Notes under the pieces: generated by a model
Told to the model about the DNA's origin: nothing
Database searches by the model: none
The model's input: only the letters and a program-made list of their open reading frames with translations
Source: Sorghum bicolor
Lineage: Eukaryota; Streptophyta; Magnoliopsida; Poales; Poaceae
Assembly (NCBI RefSeq): GCF_000003195.3
Contig: NC_012871.2
Coordinates: forward strand, 19,040,658-19,104,657
Length of the DNA: 64,000 nucleotides
Reading direction: 5' to 3'
Shown: piece after piece, positions 32,287 through 43,296 of the stretch
Layout of the letters: each line of letters opens with the position of its first letter
Position numbering within the stretch: the first letter of the stretch is position 1
Program-made: the position numbers and the translations under genes

Positions 32287-35200
32287 ATGGTCACGATCCC
32301 AGCTTTCGCGACCGTGTCTGAAGGCCTCACGTTCACCGTTGGCCAGATCACGTGGACAACGTGCAGCGATGGCCTCACGATCACGGTTTCGAAAGAAACT
32401 CAGATCCAATCTGAGATCACGACATCTCCGACCACTCGCGTGGCGGCACCGAGCACCCGACCACCGTTCCCGCTCTACAAGGGAATGAAGATTGACTGCT
32501 CGGACCTCCTCCAAGCGCTTGATCGCGCTGATTCCAAGCTACTTGAAGCCTCCCAACTAGTAGACGGAATCCTGCGTCGGCCTGATCAAGCTGCTCCAAC
32601 GGATTTTTTCAAATCCCGCCGGCCAACTCGTGTCGTTACACACGAACGGCTGGGAACGTCTCTGACGATAACCTCAACTCCCTCAGGCCGATCCGTCAAG
32701 CTCAAGAAGGAAGATCATCCTTGCGGCCTGAACAACTCGGCCTCTCTTTACTCGCGGCACATCCAATCCGTTTTCAGCAAGGCGGGTTGGCCACCAAAAA
32801 GGAACGGTCGACCAGCTCGTCACTACGTCAACATGGTGACGATCCGAGAACTACGGGACGGCCAGGCTTCCAGCACCAACTCGAGCACCGGTTCCGTCCC
32901 CACCGAAGTTATAAACTCCGAAGACGAGGACTACGACCTGGATTTCCCTTCACACCCTCCGGGTTTCCCTCGTTTTCCGGTATTCCCCCCTCGGCGAGGA
33001 GACATTGTTTTCAACGTCAGCGCCGACGAGCCGGTCGTTGATGGAGAAACGGATGAGCAGAGGCAGCTCCGCGAGCAGCGCAACGCCGATCGCGCCCGAC
33101 GACGCGCAGATGAGCAACGACAAATTCCACCGCACAATCTCAACGACGCTTTTGACATGGTCGGGGACCAGCCAGTCTACAAAATGCCAAGCGCCAACGT
33201 GGCTGTCGCCATGGCTAATCTAGATCGGCTCCCTGATACCCCTGAGTGCCAGGGAGTCCGGACCAGCGTCCGAGCGCACCTGATCGCCGCAATGGGACAG
33301 ACAGCCACCCTGCTCAAGAGAGTCCAGGACGTCTCTTATACGAAAGCCACCTCCGACCAGACTAATCGCAGCCGGACCTCACCGCCTCTCAGCAGGCGTC
33401 ACCGCAGCCGCTCTCCCGACAACCATCGAAAAGATTCGCGGCCTGACGATGGTGGTCGGGATACTGACGGTCACCGCGAGCAGAACCGTAGACGCAGTCA
33501 AGAAGTAAACCAGCACAGGGATCTCCGATACAACATCCCTCCCAAAGATGCCCGGGACCGCATCAACAGGCGCGCCACAGAGAGAGCAGTCCACGAAAAC
33601 CTGCGCCGTATCGAGTACGATGCAACGCACGGCCCCCCGGGCCTAAGACAGTTCTCCTCACACCTCCGCCAGGTCGTGTGGCCCCGCAATTTTAAGCTCG
33701 AAAAACTTAAAAAATACGACGGCAAGGAAAATCCAGAGAACTGGATCACTCTCTATGAAATCGCCGTCCGATCAGCAGCGGGAGATGAGCACGTCATGGC
33801 CAACTACTTCCCCGTAGTCCTCGACCAGGCTGGTCATCAGTGGCTTCTTGGCTTGCCCGAGGACTCCTTCGACTCTTGGGAAGAGCTACGCCAGGCTTTC
33901 ATCGACAACTTCATCGCCACATGCGAGCAGCCTGGAAACAAGTATGACCTCGAAAGGATAAGGGACAGGAAGAACGAACCTCTGCGCGATTACATCCGAC
34001 GATTCTCGGATATGCGCCTTAAGATCCCGAAGATTTCCCACGACGAGGCCATCTCTGCCTTCATCAAGGGCCTGCGTTTCCATGAAGCGCTGAGGAACAA
34101 GCTGTTGCGCAAACGGCCAGCAACGGTGGCGGAGCTCCTCGCCACGGCTAAAAATTACGCCGATGCCGACGATGCTGAGAAACTAATCCGAGACGATGCG
34201 AAAGGTCCCGACCAGCCTCCCCGGCGAGATGACGGTCGCGGTCGCTATGACAACAGGAACCACCGCCGCCCCGACAACCGCGATCACAAAGAAGGTTGGG
34301 ATCGGTGGCGCGACAATCGCGACGATTTCAGAGGAAAGCGCCCCCGCGACTACGACCACGAAGTAAATACGGTCAAACGTCCCAACGGGCGGCGGGACTA
34401 CCAAGAAGACTACAACAAAACGTTGAAGGGACCGTGCCAACTACATCCAAAGTCTAATCATACCATGGAGGAGTGCCGCGTCCTTAAAAGCATCTATACA
34501 CGGCGGGCCGCCCAAGACGACTCCACCAAGAAAAATGGCAAACGAGACGGGCACGATCACGAAGACGAGGACGAGGACCAAGATAGGGACCCCCGACACC
34601 AATACGTCAGCCCCACTGACGTGGTCCACTCCATCTTCGGGGGCAAGGTCTCCATCGAATCTAAGCGAGAGAGAAAGCTATTAAAGAGAGCTTGCCTCAA
34701 CATAGACAGCACGGACGGGCTGATCGCAGACCCAAAATTTCTCCCGTGGTCACATAGGGAGATCTCATTCAGCAGGAAGGATCAGTGGGCCGCTATCCCA
34801 GAGCCAGGTCGTTTCCCTCTGATCCTGGACCCTTGCATCAACAGCATCAGATTCGAGCGCGTGCTCGTGGACGGGGGAAGCTCCATCAACATCCTCTTCC
34901 GCAACAGTCTGCCTGCCCTCAAAATATCTCCTACACAACTAAAACCCTACGATGCTCAATTCTGGGGGGTTTTGCCAGGTCAGAGTTCAGTGCCCCTCGG
35001 ACAGATAACATTGCCTGTCCAATTCGGCACACCCGACCACTTTCGGACAGAATTAATCAACTTCGTGGTCACGGACTTCGACGGGACCTACCACGCTATA
35101 CTGGGCCGACCATCGCTGACAAAGTTCATGGCAGTCCCGCACTACTCATACCTGGTCCTTAAGATGCCTACGGAGAAGGGTGTCCTAACCGTCAGAGGCA

Positions 35201-35442
35201 ATGTCTACACCGCGTATACCTGTGAAGAGGAAAGCTTCAAGATTACCGAGGCAATCGACCTCTCAATCCGCATGGCAGAAACAACAACCCAAGCCGCGCA
35301 GCTGCCTCCCGACCAGCTCCCATTACCCGAGCAGGAGACCGCCAGGAAGAATTCAAAATCCAAGGAGTACAAAGAAGTGCAACTGGTCGACGGCAATCCC
35401 GAGAAGACGGCCCTCATCGGGGCCAACCTGGATCCAAAATAG
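32287..35442 (+). CDS. RT-A gag-protease polyprotein, ending at UAG
   Basis: 1051 aa from the first in-frame ATG after the PBS. A basic, variable N-terminal half precedes the Retrotrans_gag capsid domain (about 33680-34190: LKKYDGKENPENWITLYEI, LRDYIRRFSDMRL). Next is a variant zinc knuckle of the form C-x2-H-x4-H-x4-C at about 34435 and an acidic linker. An aspartic protease follows, with the active-site DGGSS Asp at 34870-34872 and a downstream ILGRPSLTKFMAVP flap region. Gag packages RNA and protease cuts the polyprotein. The frame ends at TAG 35440-35442, yet the same frame continues directly into RT. The stop sits at the same homologous position as that of RT-B. Confidence 0.9.
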   Translation: MVTIPAFATVSEGLTFTVGQITWTTCSDGLTITVSKETQIQSEITTSPTTRVAAPSTRPPFPLYKGMKIDCSDLLQALDRADSKLLEASQLVDGILRRPDQAAPTDFFKSRRPTRVVTHERLGTSLTITSTPSGRSVKLKKEDHPCGLNNSASLYSRHIQSVFSKAGWPPKRNGRPARHYVNMVTIRELRDGQASSTNSSTGSVPTEVINSEDEDYDLDFPSHPPGFPRFPVFPPRRGDIVFNVSADEPVVDGETDEQRQLREQRNADRARRRADEQRQIPPHNLNDAFDMVGDQPVYKMPSANVAVAMANLDRLPDTPECQGVRTSVRAHLIAAMGQTATLLKRVQDVSYTKATSDQTNRSRTSPPLSRRHRSRSPDNHRKDSRPDDGGRDTDGHREQNRRRSQEVNQHRDLRYNIPPKDARDRINRRATERAVHENLRRIEYDATHGPPGLRQFSSHLRQVVWPRNFKLEKLKKYDGKENPENWITLYEIAVRSAAGDEHVMANYFPVVLDQAGHQWLLGLPEDSFDSWEELRQAFIDNFIATCEQPGNKYDLERIRDRKNEPLRDYIRRFSDMRLKIPKISHDEAISAFIKGLRFHEALRNKLLRKRPATVAELLATAKNYADADDAEKLIRDDAKGPDQPPRRDDGRGRYDNRNHRRPDNRDHKEGWDRWRDNRDDFRGKRPRDYDHEVNTVKRPNGRRDYQEDYNKTLKGPCQLHPKSNHTMEECRVLKSIYTRRAAQDDSTKKNGKRDGHDHEDEDEDQDRDPRHQYVSPTDVVHSIFGGKVSIESKRERKLLKRACLNIDSTDGLIADPKFLPWSHREISFSRKDQWAAIPEPGRFPLILDPCINSIRFERVLVDGGSSINILFRNSLPALKISPTQLKPYDAQFWGVLPGQSSVPLGQITLPVQFGTPDHFRTELINFVVTDFDGTYHAILGRPSLTKFMAVPHYSYLVLKMPTEKGVLTVRGNVYTAYTCEEESFKITEAIDLSIRMAETTTQAAQLPPDQLPLPEQETARKNSKSKEYKEVQLVDGNPEKTALIGANLDPK

Positions 35443-38400
35443 GAAGACGCGCTCGTCAGGTTTCTAAGGGACAACATAAGCGTTTTCGCATGGAAACCCG
35501 CAGACATGCCTGGCGTCCCACGAAACCTGATCGAGCACTCCTTAAATGTCTCGAAGACCGCAAGACCAATCAAGCAAAAGCTGCGACGGTTCGCTCGTGA
35601 CAAAAAGGAGGCTATTAGGACAGAAATAACACGGCTTCTAGCAGCCGGATTCATAAAAGAAGTGTATCACCCCGATTGGCTCGCCAATCCGGTTCTTGTA
35701 CGCAAAAAGAATAATGAATGGAGAATGTGCGTTGATTACACTGATCTCAATAAACACTGTCCTAAAGATCCTTTTGGTCTCCCTCGCATCGACGAGGTGG
35801 TCGACTCAACGGCCGGATACGAACTCCTCTCTTTTCTAGACTGCTACTCTGGTTATCACCAGATCTCGCTAAAGGAAGACGATCACATAAAAACATCCTT
35901 CATTACTCCTTTTGGCGCATATTGCTACACGACCATGTCATTCGGACTCAAAAACGCCGGAGCCACTTATCAACGGGCCATCCAGCAGTGCCTCCACGAC
36001 GAGATTCGTGATGACCTCGTCGAGGCCTATGTAGACGACGTGGTCGTCAAAACAAGGGACGCGAGCACCCTAATCGACAACTTAGACCGAACTTTTAAAG
36101 TGCTCAATAGGTACAAGTGGAAGCTTAACCCCAAAAAGTGCATCTTCGGTGTTCCTTCTGGTCTACTGCTCGGCAACGTTGTCAGTCGTGACGGCATACG
36201 GCCAAATCCTTCAAAAGTTAAAGCAATACTCGACATGCGACCACCTAAAAATGTCAAGGATATTCAGAAGCTTACCGGATGTATGGCCGCCCTCAGTCGC
36301 TTCATCTCAAGACTAGGAGAAAAAGGCCTCCCTTTCTTCAAACTCTTGAAAGCGTCGGAAAAATTTTCTTGGACAGAGGAAGCCGACGCCGCGTTCACCC
36401 AGCTTAAGACTTTCCTCACTTCACCGCCTGTCCTTACAGCGCCTCAGCCCAATGAAGACCTACTCCTTTACATTGCTGCAATCGACAGGGTTGTTTCCAC
36501 AGCAATAGTGGTCGAGCGAGATGAACCAGGACATGTCTATAAGGTCCAGAGACCTGTTTACTTCATAAGCGAAGTCTTAAACGAGTCCAAGGCCAGGTAC
36601 CCACAAATACAGAAGCTCATGTACGCCATTCTAATAACGTCAAGAAAGTTGAAGCACTACTTCGACGGCCATCGAATCTTGGTAACCACCGGTTTCCCTC
36701 TCGGCGACATTCTGCGCAATAAAGACGCCAAAGGCAGAATTGTAAAATGGGCGATGGAATTATGCCCATTTTCCCTAGAGTTCCAGAGCCGCACCACAGT
36801 CAAGTCTCAGGCCCTGGTCGATTTCATTGCTGAATGGACGGATCTCAACGAGCCTCCCGTTCCCGATGTCTCCGATCACTGGTCAATGTTCTTTGACGGA
36901 TCCTTGAACATCAACGGTGCCGGCGCTGGAATACTGTTCGTGTCGCCTAACAAGGACAAGCTGCGTTACGTCCTTAGGATCCTCTTTCCAGCGTCAAACA
37001 ATGTCGCCGAATACGAAGCATGCCTGCACGGCATAAGACTAGCCGTTGAGCTGGGAGTCAAACGCCTCTATGTCTATGGCGACTCTGCTTTGGTCATCAA
37101 CCAGCTCAACAAGGAGTGGGACGCAACCCACGAGAAGATGGATCTCTACTGCAAAGAAATTCGCAAATGGGAAACCAACTTCTACGGCATAGAGTACATC
37201 CACGTGGTCTGGGACAAGAACCAGGCAGCAGATGCGTTGTCGAAGTTAGGGTCATCTCGGGCCCAGATCCCGCGGGGTATTTTCGTCCAGGACATCCACG
37301 AGCCAAGCGTAGGCTCCGGCCTGGTCAAAAAGTAACTCACTGAGGCGATGCTCATAGACGATGCCACTCCGACAACCAGTGGTCGTGATTGGCGTACCCC
37401 GTTCATTAAGTATATATCGGACAGGTCAGGCTTCCAGGACAAAACAGAGAACGAGCGCCTCATTCGACGGTCAAAGAACTACATCCTGGTCGACGGCAAA
37501 CTCATGCGAAAGAACGCAAGCTCTGAAGTACTGCACAAGTGCATATCCCAAGATGATGGTATCAAGCTCTTAGAAGACATACACGCTGGAACCTGCGGCA
37601 ATCACGCCGCATCCAGAACATTGGTCGGGAAAGCCTTCAGGGCAGGTTTTTATTGGCCAACCGCGATCAACGACGCAGAAAAACTGGTCCGACACTGCGA
37701 GGGATGTCAATTCTTCGCTAAAAGGACCCACGTACCTGCTCATGAAATTCAAACCATCCCGTCATCTTGGCCCTTTGCTTGCTAGGGCCTCGACATGATC
37801 GGGCCATTTAAACCAGCTCCCGGCAACTTCAAGTTTGTTTTCGTGTTAATCGACAAATTCTCCAAGTGGATCGAATACATGCCTCTGGTCAAAGCGACCT
37901 CCGAGAAGGCTGTGGAGTTCCTCAATCAAATAATACACAGATTCGGCATCCCGAATAGCATAATCACCGACCTGGGCACTCAGTTCACTGGCACCACATT
38001 CTGGGACTTCTGCGATGACAGGGGCATAGTCATAAAATATGTGTCAGTGGCTCATCCACGAGCCAATGGTCAAGTTGAACGCGCAAACGTTATGATCATT
38101 GACGCCCTAAAGAAAAGGCTGTACACCGAGAACGACAGAGCACCCGGTCGATGGATGAAAGAGTTACCTGCCGTGGTCTGGGGCCTCCGAACTCAGACCA
38201 GTCGAAACACAGGAGTGTCTCCCTACTTCATGGTTTACGGCACTGAGGCAGTCCTGCCGTCTGACATAACCTTTGGTTCTCCTAGGATTGAAAACTTCGA
38301 CCAGTCAACAGCCGACAACGCCAGAGAGCTCGAAATCAACTGCCTGGAGGAAAAGCGTTTGAATTCCTGTCTCCGAACAGCAAAGTATCTCGCGGCAGTC

Positions 38401-38628
38401 AGGCGATACCATAACAGGAACGTCAAAGACCGCTCCTTCGTGGTCGGTGATCTGGTACTTAGGTGGAAAACAAGCCAAGAGGGAATGCACAAGCTGTCCA
38501 CTCCCTGGGAAGGACCCTTCGTGGTCACCGAAGTCACACGACCCACGTCGTACAGATTGGCATACCCAGACGGAACACGCGTGCCTAACTCTTGGCACAT
38601 AGACAAACTGCGCCGATTTTATCCATAA
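35443..38628 (+). pseudogene. RT-A pol: reverse transcriptase, RNase H, integrase (interrupted)
   Basis: Continues the gag frame. [28 protein letters not shown] and the catalytic YVDD with Asp codons at 36034 and 36037. RNase H: FFDGS (about 36889) and YGDSALV. Integrase: a His2-Cys2 zinc region (about 37580-37710), then catalytic Asp 37792-37794, Asp 37969-37971 (in ITDLGTQF, where the usual N is L) and Glu 38077-38079, with a chromodomain-like tail ending NSWHIDKLRRFYP. Two internal stops occur: TAA 37333-37335 between RNase H and integrase, and TAG 37783-37785 just before the first integrase Asp (in WPFAC*GLD). Each is one transition from a sense codon expected there. All catalytic residues are otherwise present, so the damage is young. 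Confidence 0.9.
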
Positions 38629-38910
38629 GTTCTAGTAACTTTCGCTTGTAAGTATCTTATAGCTGTCAATAATAAAAGTTCTCCTTTTTGCCTATACTTT
38701 GTTACACGTAGAACTTGGAAAGTCTTGTGCGATCGAAGCTCTTAGCGACTACGACATAAAATTCAGTGGCACGTCACTCAGATAATTGTACAGCGCTCAA
38801 AATAGTAGTCATGACAAAAGCAAACTTTATTACAAACTTTACATACAAAGTTTACAATAAATACCCTGACGGGCGGACACTAGTCTACTCCTACAGACTA
38901 TCCTAATGGC
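38629..38910. other. Convergent 3' ends of RT-A pol and the antisense gene
   Basis: Includes CAATAATAAAAGTTC (about 38669-38683), a possible plus-strand poly(A) signal. The two coding regions end facing each other 282 bp apart. Confidence 0.4.
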
Positions 38911-41900
38911 CTACTGTTCGGGCTGATCACCCGCCTGGCCTTGCTGCCCGGACGAAGGGGTCGGGGCCACCGGCGCCTGGTTGGTCGAGACCGCAGGCGT
39001 CGACCGCCCATCTCCTGCAACAGACGCGCCCGATAGCTCCCTGGCCGACCTGTCTGAACTCGGCTGGTCGGGGGGAGTGGCCGTTCCACATAGATTGATG
39101 TCGCCGATCACCGTCGACGACAAGTCCAGCAGACCACCCCGAAGCTCGTCCGCCTCCTGCGGGCCGACCTCCTTGGGATACCCCTTCTCCAGCCTGGTCA
39201 AATCAACCAGGGGGTAGTGGGCGCGCACCATGCTAAGGACATGCGCGCCAGCAAACTCTCCGGCATCCTTCACGAATTGCTGGAGCCAGTCCCACGCCCA
39301 ATGTGCCTTTTGAACTGGCGTTAATCTCGGCGCACGGGGCTGGCTCTCCGGGAGCTCGGGACTGATCAAGTCCAGGACCGGGGCCACTCCTTTCCAAATC
39401 TTGCAGCAGTTGACCTTCCAGGAGTCCCGATCCTTGACCAGTTCCTCCAGGTGCTTCTTAGTGTTCGCCTTAAGCACTGCAAATCAAGGAAGATGTTAAC
39501 CTCGGCGCATCAAACAGAGCAGTAAGAAGCAAAAAATGGAGGCAGCGCGCGATACCAGACAACTCCCGGTCCCTTTGGCCCAGCTCCTGCCCTGCTCGGC
39601 GACCGGCCTCCTGCGCCCCGGCCAGCTCTCGACCGAGCTGCTCCTTCTCCTGTCGGAGGCGCGCCACCTCCTCCTCCAAGCCTACGTGAGCCATAACCTG
39701 GTCAGTAAAGCAAACTACGCAGCTACTCACAGCTGCTCGAAGCAACTAACTGACCTGACCGCTGCCGATACTGGTCGGCCAAACGATGAGTAAGCTCGAG
39801 ACGATGCTCCTCCTGAGCGTTCATCTCGGCCACCTTTTCCCCGACCTCTAACCGCAGCTGGTCCACCTCCGCGGTCAGGGCCTTGTTCTCGGCCACAATT
39901 CCTTCTATTTGGTCGAAGCACCTCTTCCGGTACTTCGCCGTTTTCATGGCGCCCTGTAAGAAGGTTGCATGTCGTCTCAGCAAGATAAGGGGGAAAGGAG
40001 TCGAGCAGGGCAAAGAATCACTTACCTTGACCTCATCTACAAGACGTTTGGCAGCACGCTCCACCCTCGCGGCCTCCTCTGTCTCCGCAAGCTCTTCATG
40101 TCCAATAAAGTGGTCCCCGCGTTGGCGCCACACGTAGACATGCTGGCGGCCATCACGGGGACGCCCTGGATCTCCTCCACGTCGTCGTCAGAGGCTTCCC
40201 GGGGCTCCTCATTCGCCGCGCTGTTCCCGGCTGCGGTCGAAGGCATCACGGGCCCCCGGCCTAGGCCAGGAGAGCTCGCGGGTGAAGAAGCTCCTGGGCC
40301 ATCAGCTCGGGGCGGTGTCGGGACCCTCCCTTCTTCGGCTGGAGTCGGGATTCGGTTATCCTCCTCAGCAGCAGCACTCGGGGGAGGGGTCCTCCAAGCC
40401 TCCTCGTTCCTCGGCGGAGTACTCGCCGCGGCACTCGCCGGGGCAGACTGCCCCTCAGCGCCCGCAGCAGCAGCAGCAGCCGCCGCCATAGGCTGTTCCG
40501 TGGCCTGCGGCGCGGCGTCGGCGGCGGCAGGATCGGGCGCCCTCTGGTCGGTGGCGTGGTCGGGATTGACATCCGACGCCGCGCTAGAAGAACAAAGTAC
40601 CATCTTAAAAAAAATCGCCAAAATACGTAAGTCGAACACTTACAGGTCGGATCGACGGTGAGTCGCGGTGAACCTCCTCCTTGCCCGGCCGGTCGGTACC
40701 TGCGCCCCCATCTCAACAACGCGCGGAGCAGAAGGGTCGCTGGCCACCCGATCAGTAGTGGTCGGCGCACTATCCGAGCGGCTCCGAGGCCGTCGGACTA
40801 GCGACGGTGCGGCCTTCTCGTCGTCGTCGTCGTCGACAATCCGCACAAGCCGACGACGCTTCGGCGCTTGGCTGCTCTCTGCCGGCAACGTCGGTGTTGG
40901 CAAAGGATCTGCCGCCAGCGGCCTTTTCGCCGCCACCCTCTCCTCGGTGGTCGGGACAGGGTGGGCCTGGTCCTCCTCACTGCTGGTGTACCGATCACAC
41001 CGTGCAACGTCCTCTACTGGCGGATCCTCCCCTGCGGGATCCTCCATCCCAGGCGCCAGTGACACATACACTGTGCACCTGTCTACATCTCCGATCTACA
41101 AAGAGAAATACAGACAAGTCAGCATCCGACGAAATAACGAATGCTAAGGAGTCACAGTCAGTAAAGGACATTACCTTAGGGGCTGGTCGTCCCAGCTTGA
41201 AAGCTTGCACCCGATCACTACCACGGACGAAGCTTCCGTCAGCAAAGTTGAACAATTCATTCAACAACTGCTGCACCTCTTCCTTGTCCAGGACCTCAGG
41301 CCTCATCCTGGTCGGGTCCTGGCTTCCGGCGTACTCGTACGCCGAGTGCACCCTCTTTTGGCAGGGCATCACCCAGCGGCAAACAAAGTTGCCGACCACT
41401 CCTAGCCCGTCCAAGCGCGACCAGTCGATCAGCTTCATCAGGTCTGCTACTTGTCCGTCGAATTCTGGGCGGTCGGTCCAACTGACCCTCTTCTCGGGGA
41501 TGTACCCCACGTCATAGAACGTGGAGCTGCCCGGCTCCTCCCTGACGTAGAACCATTTCCTATACCACTCGGTAAGAGAGGTGTTCCAAGGGCAGCTCAG
41601 GTACCGGTTCTTCATCCCGTCCCGGAGATTGAGGTATACTCCACCTGCAATCTTGGAGCCTCCAACTGCTCCCTTCTTCCTTAGACAGAAAAGATAACGA
41701 AAGAGATCAAAGTGCGGCTCTATGCCAACATAGGCCTCGCACAGATGGATAAAAGTGGAGATGAGAAGGATTGAGTTCGGATGCAGATTGCAAATCCCGA
41801 TCTCATAATACAAAAGAAGACCTTGAAGAAAAGGATGAACAGGAACCCCAAAGCCCCTCTTAACGAAATCTTCAAAAACGATGATCTCACCGGCACAGGG

Positions 41901-42062
41901 GTTGGGGAAGCTCTCTCCTTCCGGCGCTCTCCAGCCGCCGAGCTCCGAGCCGTGCAGAAGCCCCATGTCGACGAGGTCACCGAGGGACTTGGCGGTGCTG
42001 CGGGATTTCTTCCACTCCTTGGCCATCAACTCGGCCCGCTTCTGGGAGTGGCCCTTCGCCAT
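38911..42062 (-). pseudogene. RT-A antisense gene (PF04195-type N-terminus, coiled-coil tail)
   Basis: Six exons on the minus strand: 42062-41175, 41095-40644, 40583-40026, 39953-39755, 39681-39556, 39476-38911, all GT-AG with matching phases. Exon 1 (296 aa) is the 'putative gypsy type transposon' domain (PF04195-like: VPVHPFLQGLLLYYEIG, LHPNSILLISTFIHLCEAYVG, WFYVREE). Exon 2 holds a basic PKRRRL cluster next to an acidic run. Exons 3-5 hold Ala/Pro-rich and coiled-coil sequence (VAENKALTAEVDQLRLEV, EEEVARLRQEKEQL). Exon 6 ends in GDQPEQ. A single-base frameshift inside exon 3 (between about 40187 and 40100) breaks the frame; otherwise about 930 aa with no stop. The function is unknown. The coiled coil and basic clusters suggest a nuclear, self-associating protein, which is inference. 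Confidence 0.7.
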
Positions 42063-42170
42063 TGGAGATGAGGAAATGGATTTGATCTAGGAAGGTGAAG
42101 GTGATTGAAGGAGGCAAGAGCGGAAGGTTTGAAGGCAATGGTAGGGCAAGCAGTACAGGCGGAACTGTCG

Positions 42171-42180
42171 AGCTCTTATA
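42171..42180 (-). promoter_or_regulatory. TATA box of the RT-A antisense gene
   Basis: The minus strand reads GGGTTATAAGAGCTCG, about 110 bp upstream of the antisense ATG at 42062. RT-B has TATAAG at a similar distance. Confidence 0.55.
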
Positions 42181-42183
42181 ACC

Positions 42184-42454
42184 CGCAACTTCACCCCTCC
42201 CACTTCCCACATTCTCAGGAAGTGGGCGGGCCATACGACGGACGCGCCGTTTCGGTTATCAATGATTATCGACCATTAATGCGGTGAAGTTTTCGTACAA
42301 ATTGATGGTTTCCTTTTCTCAAACCGCGCGAAGGGCGGCTGTACAGTTGCCAGGCGCAACTTTTCATGCATCCATCTGACATCCCGTCAGAAAGTCTCGT
42401 CATGTCAACTTTTTGTTCAAGCAGAGAAAACTGGTAGAGAGTCAACAATCCGGG
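42184..42454. other. RT-A 3' region, non-coding
   Basis: Upstream region of the antisense gene and 3' UTR of the sense transcript; no frame of note. Confidence 0.4.
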
Positions 42455-42725
42455 GACTGCACCGACCACCGAGCACTTGATGCTCGGGGACTGGTCGCCC
42501 GGTCTATCTACTCGGAACACCAAAGACTGCACCGACCACCGAGCACTTGATGCTCGGGGACTGGTCGCCCAGTCTATTAACTCGGACGTGAAGGACTGCA
42601 CCGACCACCGACCACTTGATGCTCGGGGAATGGTCGCCCAGTCTATAAGCTCGGAACTTCAAAAATCGCGTCAAACACTGGGCGTTCGATGCTCGGGGAC
42701 TGATCGTCCGGTACAGCAGCTCAGA
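42455..42725 (+). repeat. Tandem repeats of about 70 bp in the RT-A 3' region
   Basis: GACTGCACCGACCACCGA starts at 42455, 42525 and 42594 (periods 70 and 69), each with TGATGCTCGGGGACTGGTCG and AGTCTAT..CTCGGA. A fourth, decayed copy runs on to about 42725. The CTCGGGGACT motif recurs to 43290. Tat-group elements are known for tandem repeats in this region. Confidence 0.85.
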
Positions 42726-43279
42726 ATTCTGAGGAGCGTACTTTGTACTTGGGGACTGGTCGTCATACTATTGTACACCCGGGGACTGGTCGATTAGTCT
42801 ATTCAATTGCAGACGGACTGGTAAATTCAATTTTTTAGACCTTGCTACAAGGCTCATACTTCGCCTTCCAGCAAGCTCGGGGACTACATCGGTACGATGC
42901 ATCTGGCGATGCATCTCAGTTTCAAAATTTCTTTGAGGACTTTTCTTTTGACCCTGGCACCAAGTGCCTACGCCACCTACTACCAGGCTCGGGGACTAAG
43001 TGGGCACACTTCACCTTGCGGTGAATATGCTTGCTTTTTTGAGGTCTATACTTTTCAGAAAAGTAAAGTGGGCACACTTCACCAGGAAAGAAATCTTTTT
43101 TAATTTAGAGCACCATACATTCTTCGAACAACCTGCTTCTTCGATGTCAATGTTGATCAACTGTCTTTTGAGTTGGTCAAAATACCGTTGCAACTGTTTG
43201 GGCGGCTTTCCTGCTTATTGAAGACGTCAAGCCTCACTGATCGAAGAAGCTCAAGACGGCGTGTTACATCACAATACAT
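42726..43279. other. RT-A 3' untranslated region
   Basis: No convincing frame. It contains a near-duplicate of AAGTGGGCACACTTCACC (about 42998 and 43064) and scattered CTCGGGGACT motifs. Confidence 0.5.
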
Positions 43280-43296
43280 GGTGCTCGGGGACTAGC
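43280..43296 (+). other. RT-A polypurine tract region
   Basis: GGTGCTCGGGGACTAGC directly before the 3' LTR. It is only partly purine, but RT-B has GGCTCGGGGGCTAC in the same place. Confidence 0.55.

Noticed and set aside
37333..37335. TAA between RNase H and integrase as a second programmed stop
   Set aside because: Not present at the homologous place in RT-B, and explained by one C-to-T change; treated as mutation.
40807..41517. 236-codon plus-strand frame in RT-A
   Set aside because: Antisense shadow of exons 1-2 of the minus-strand gene, which has domain similarity and splice sites.
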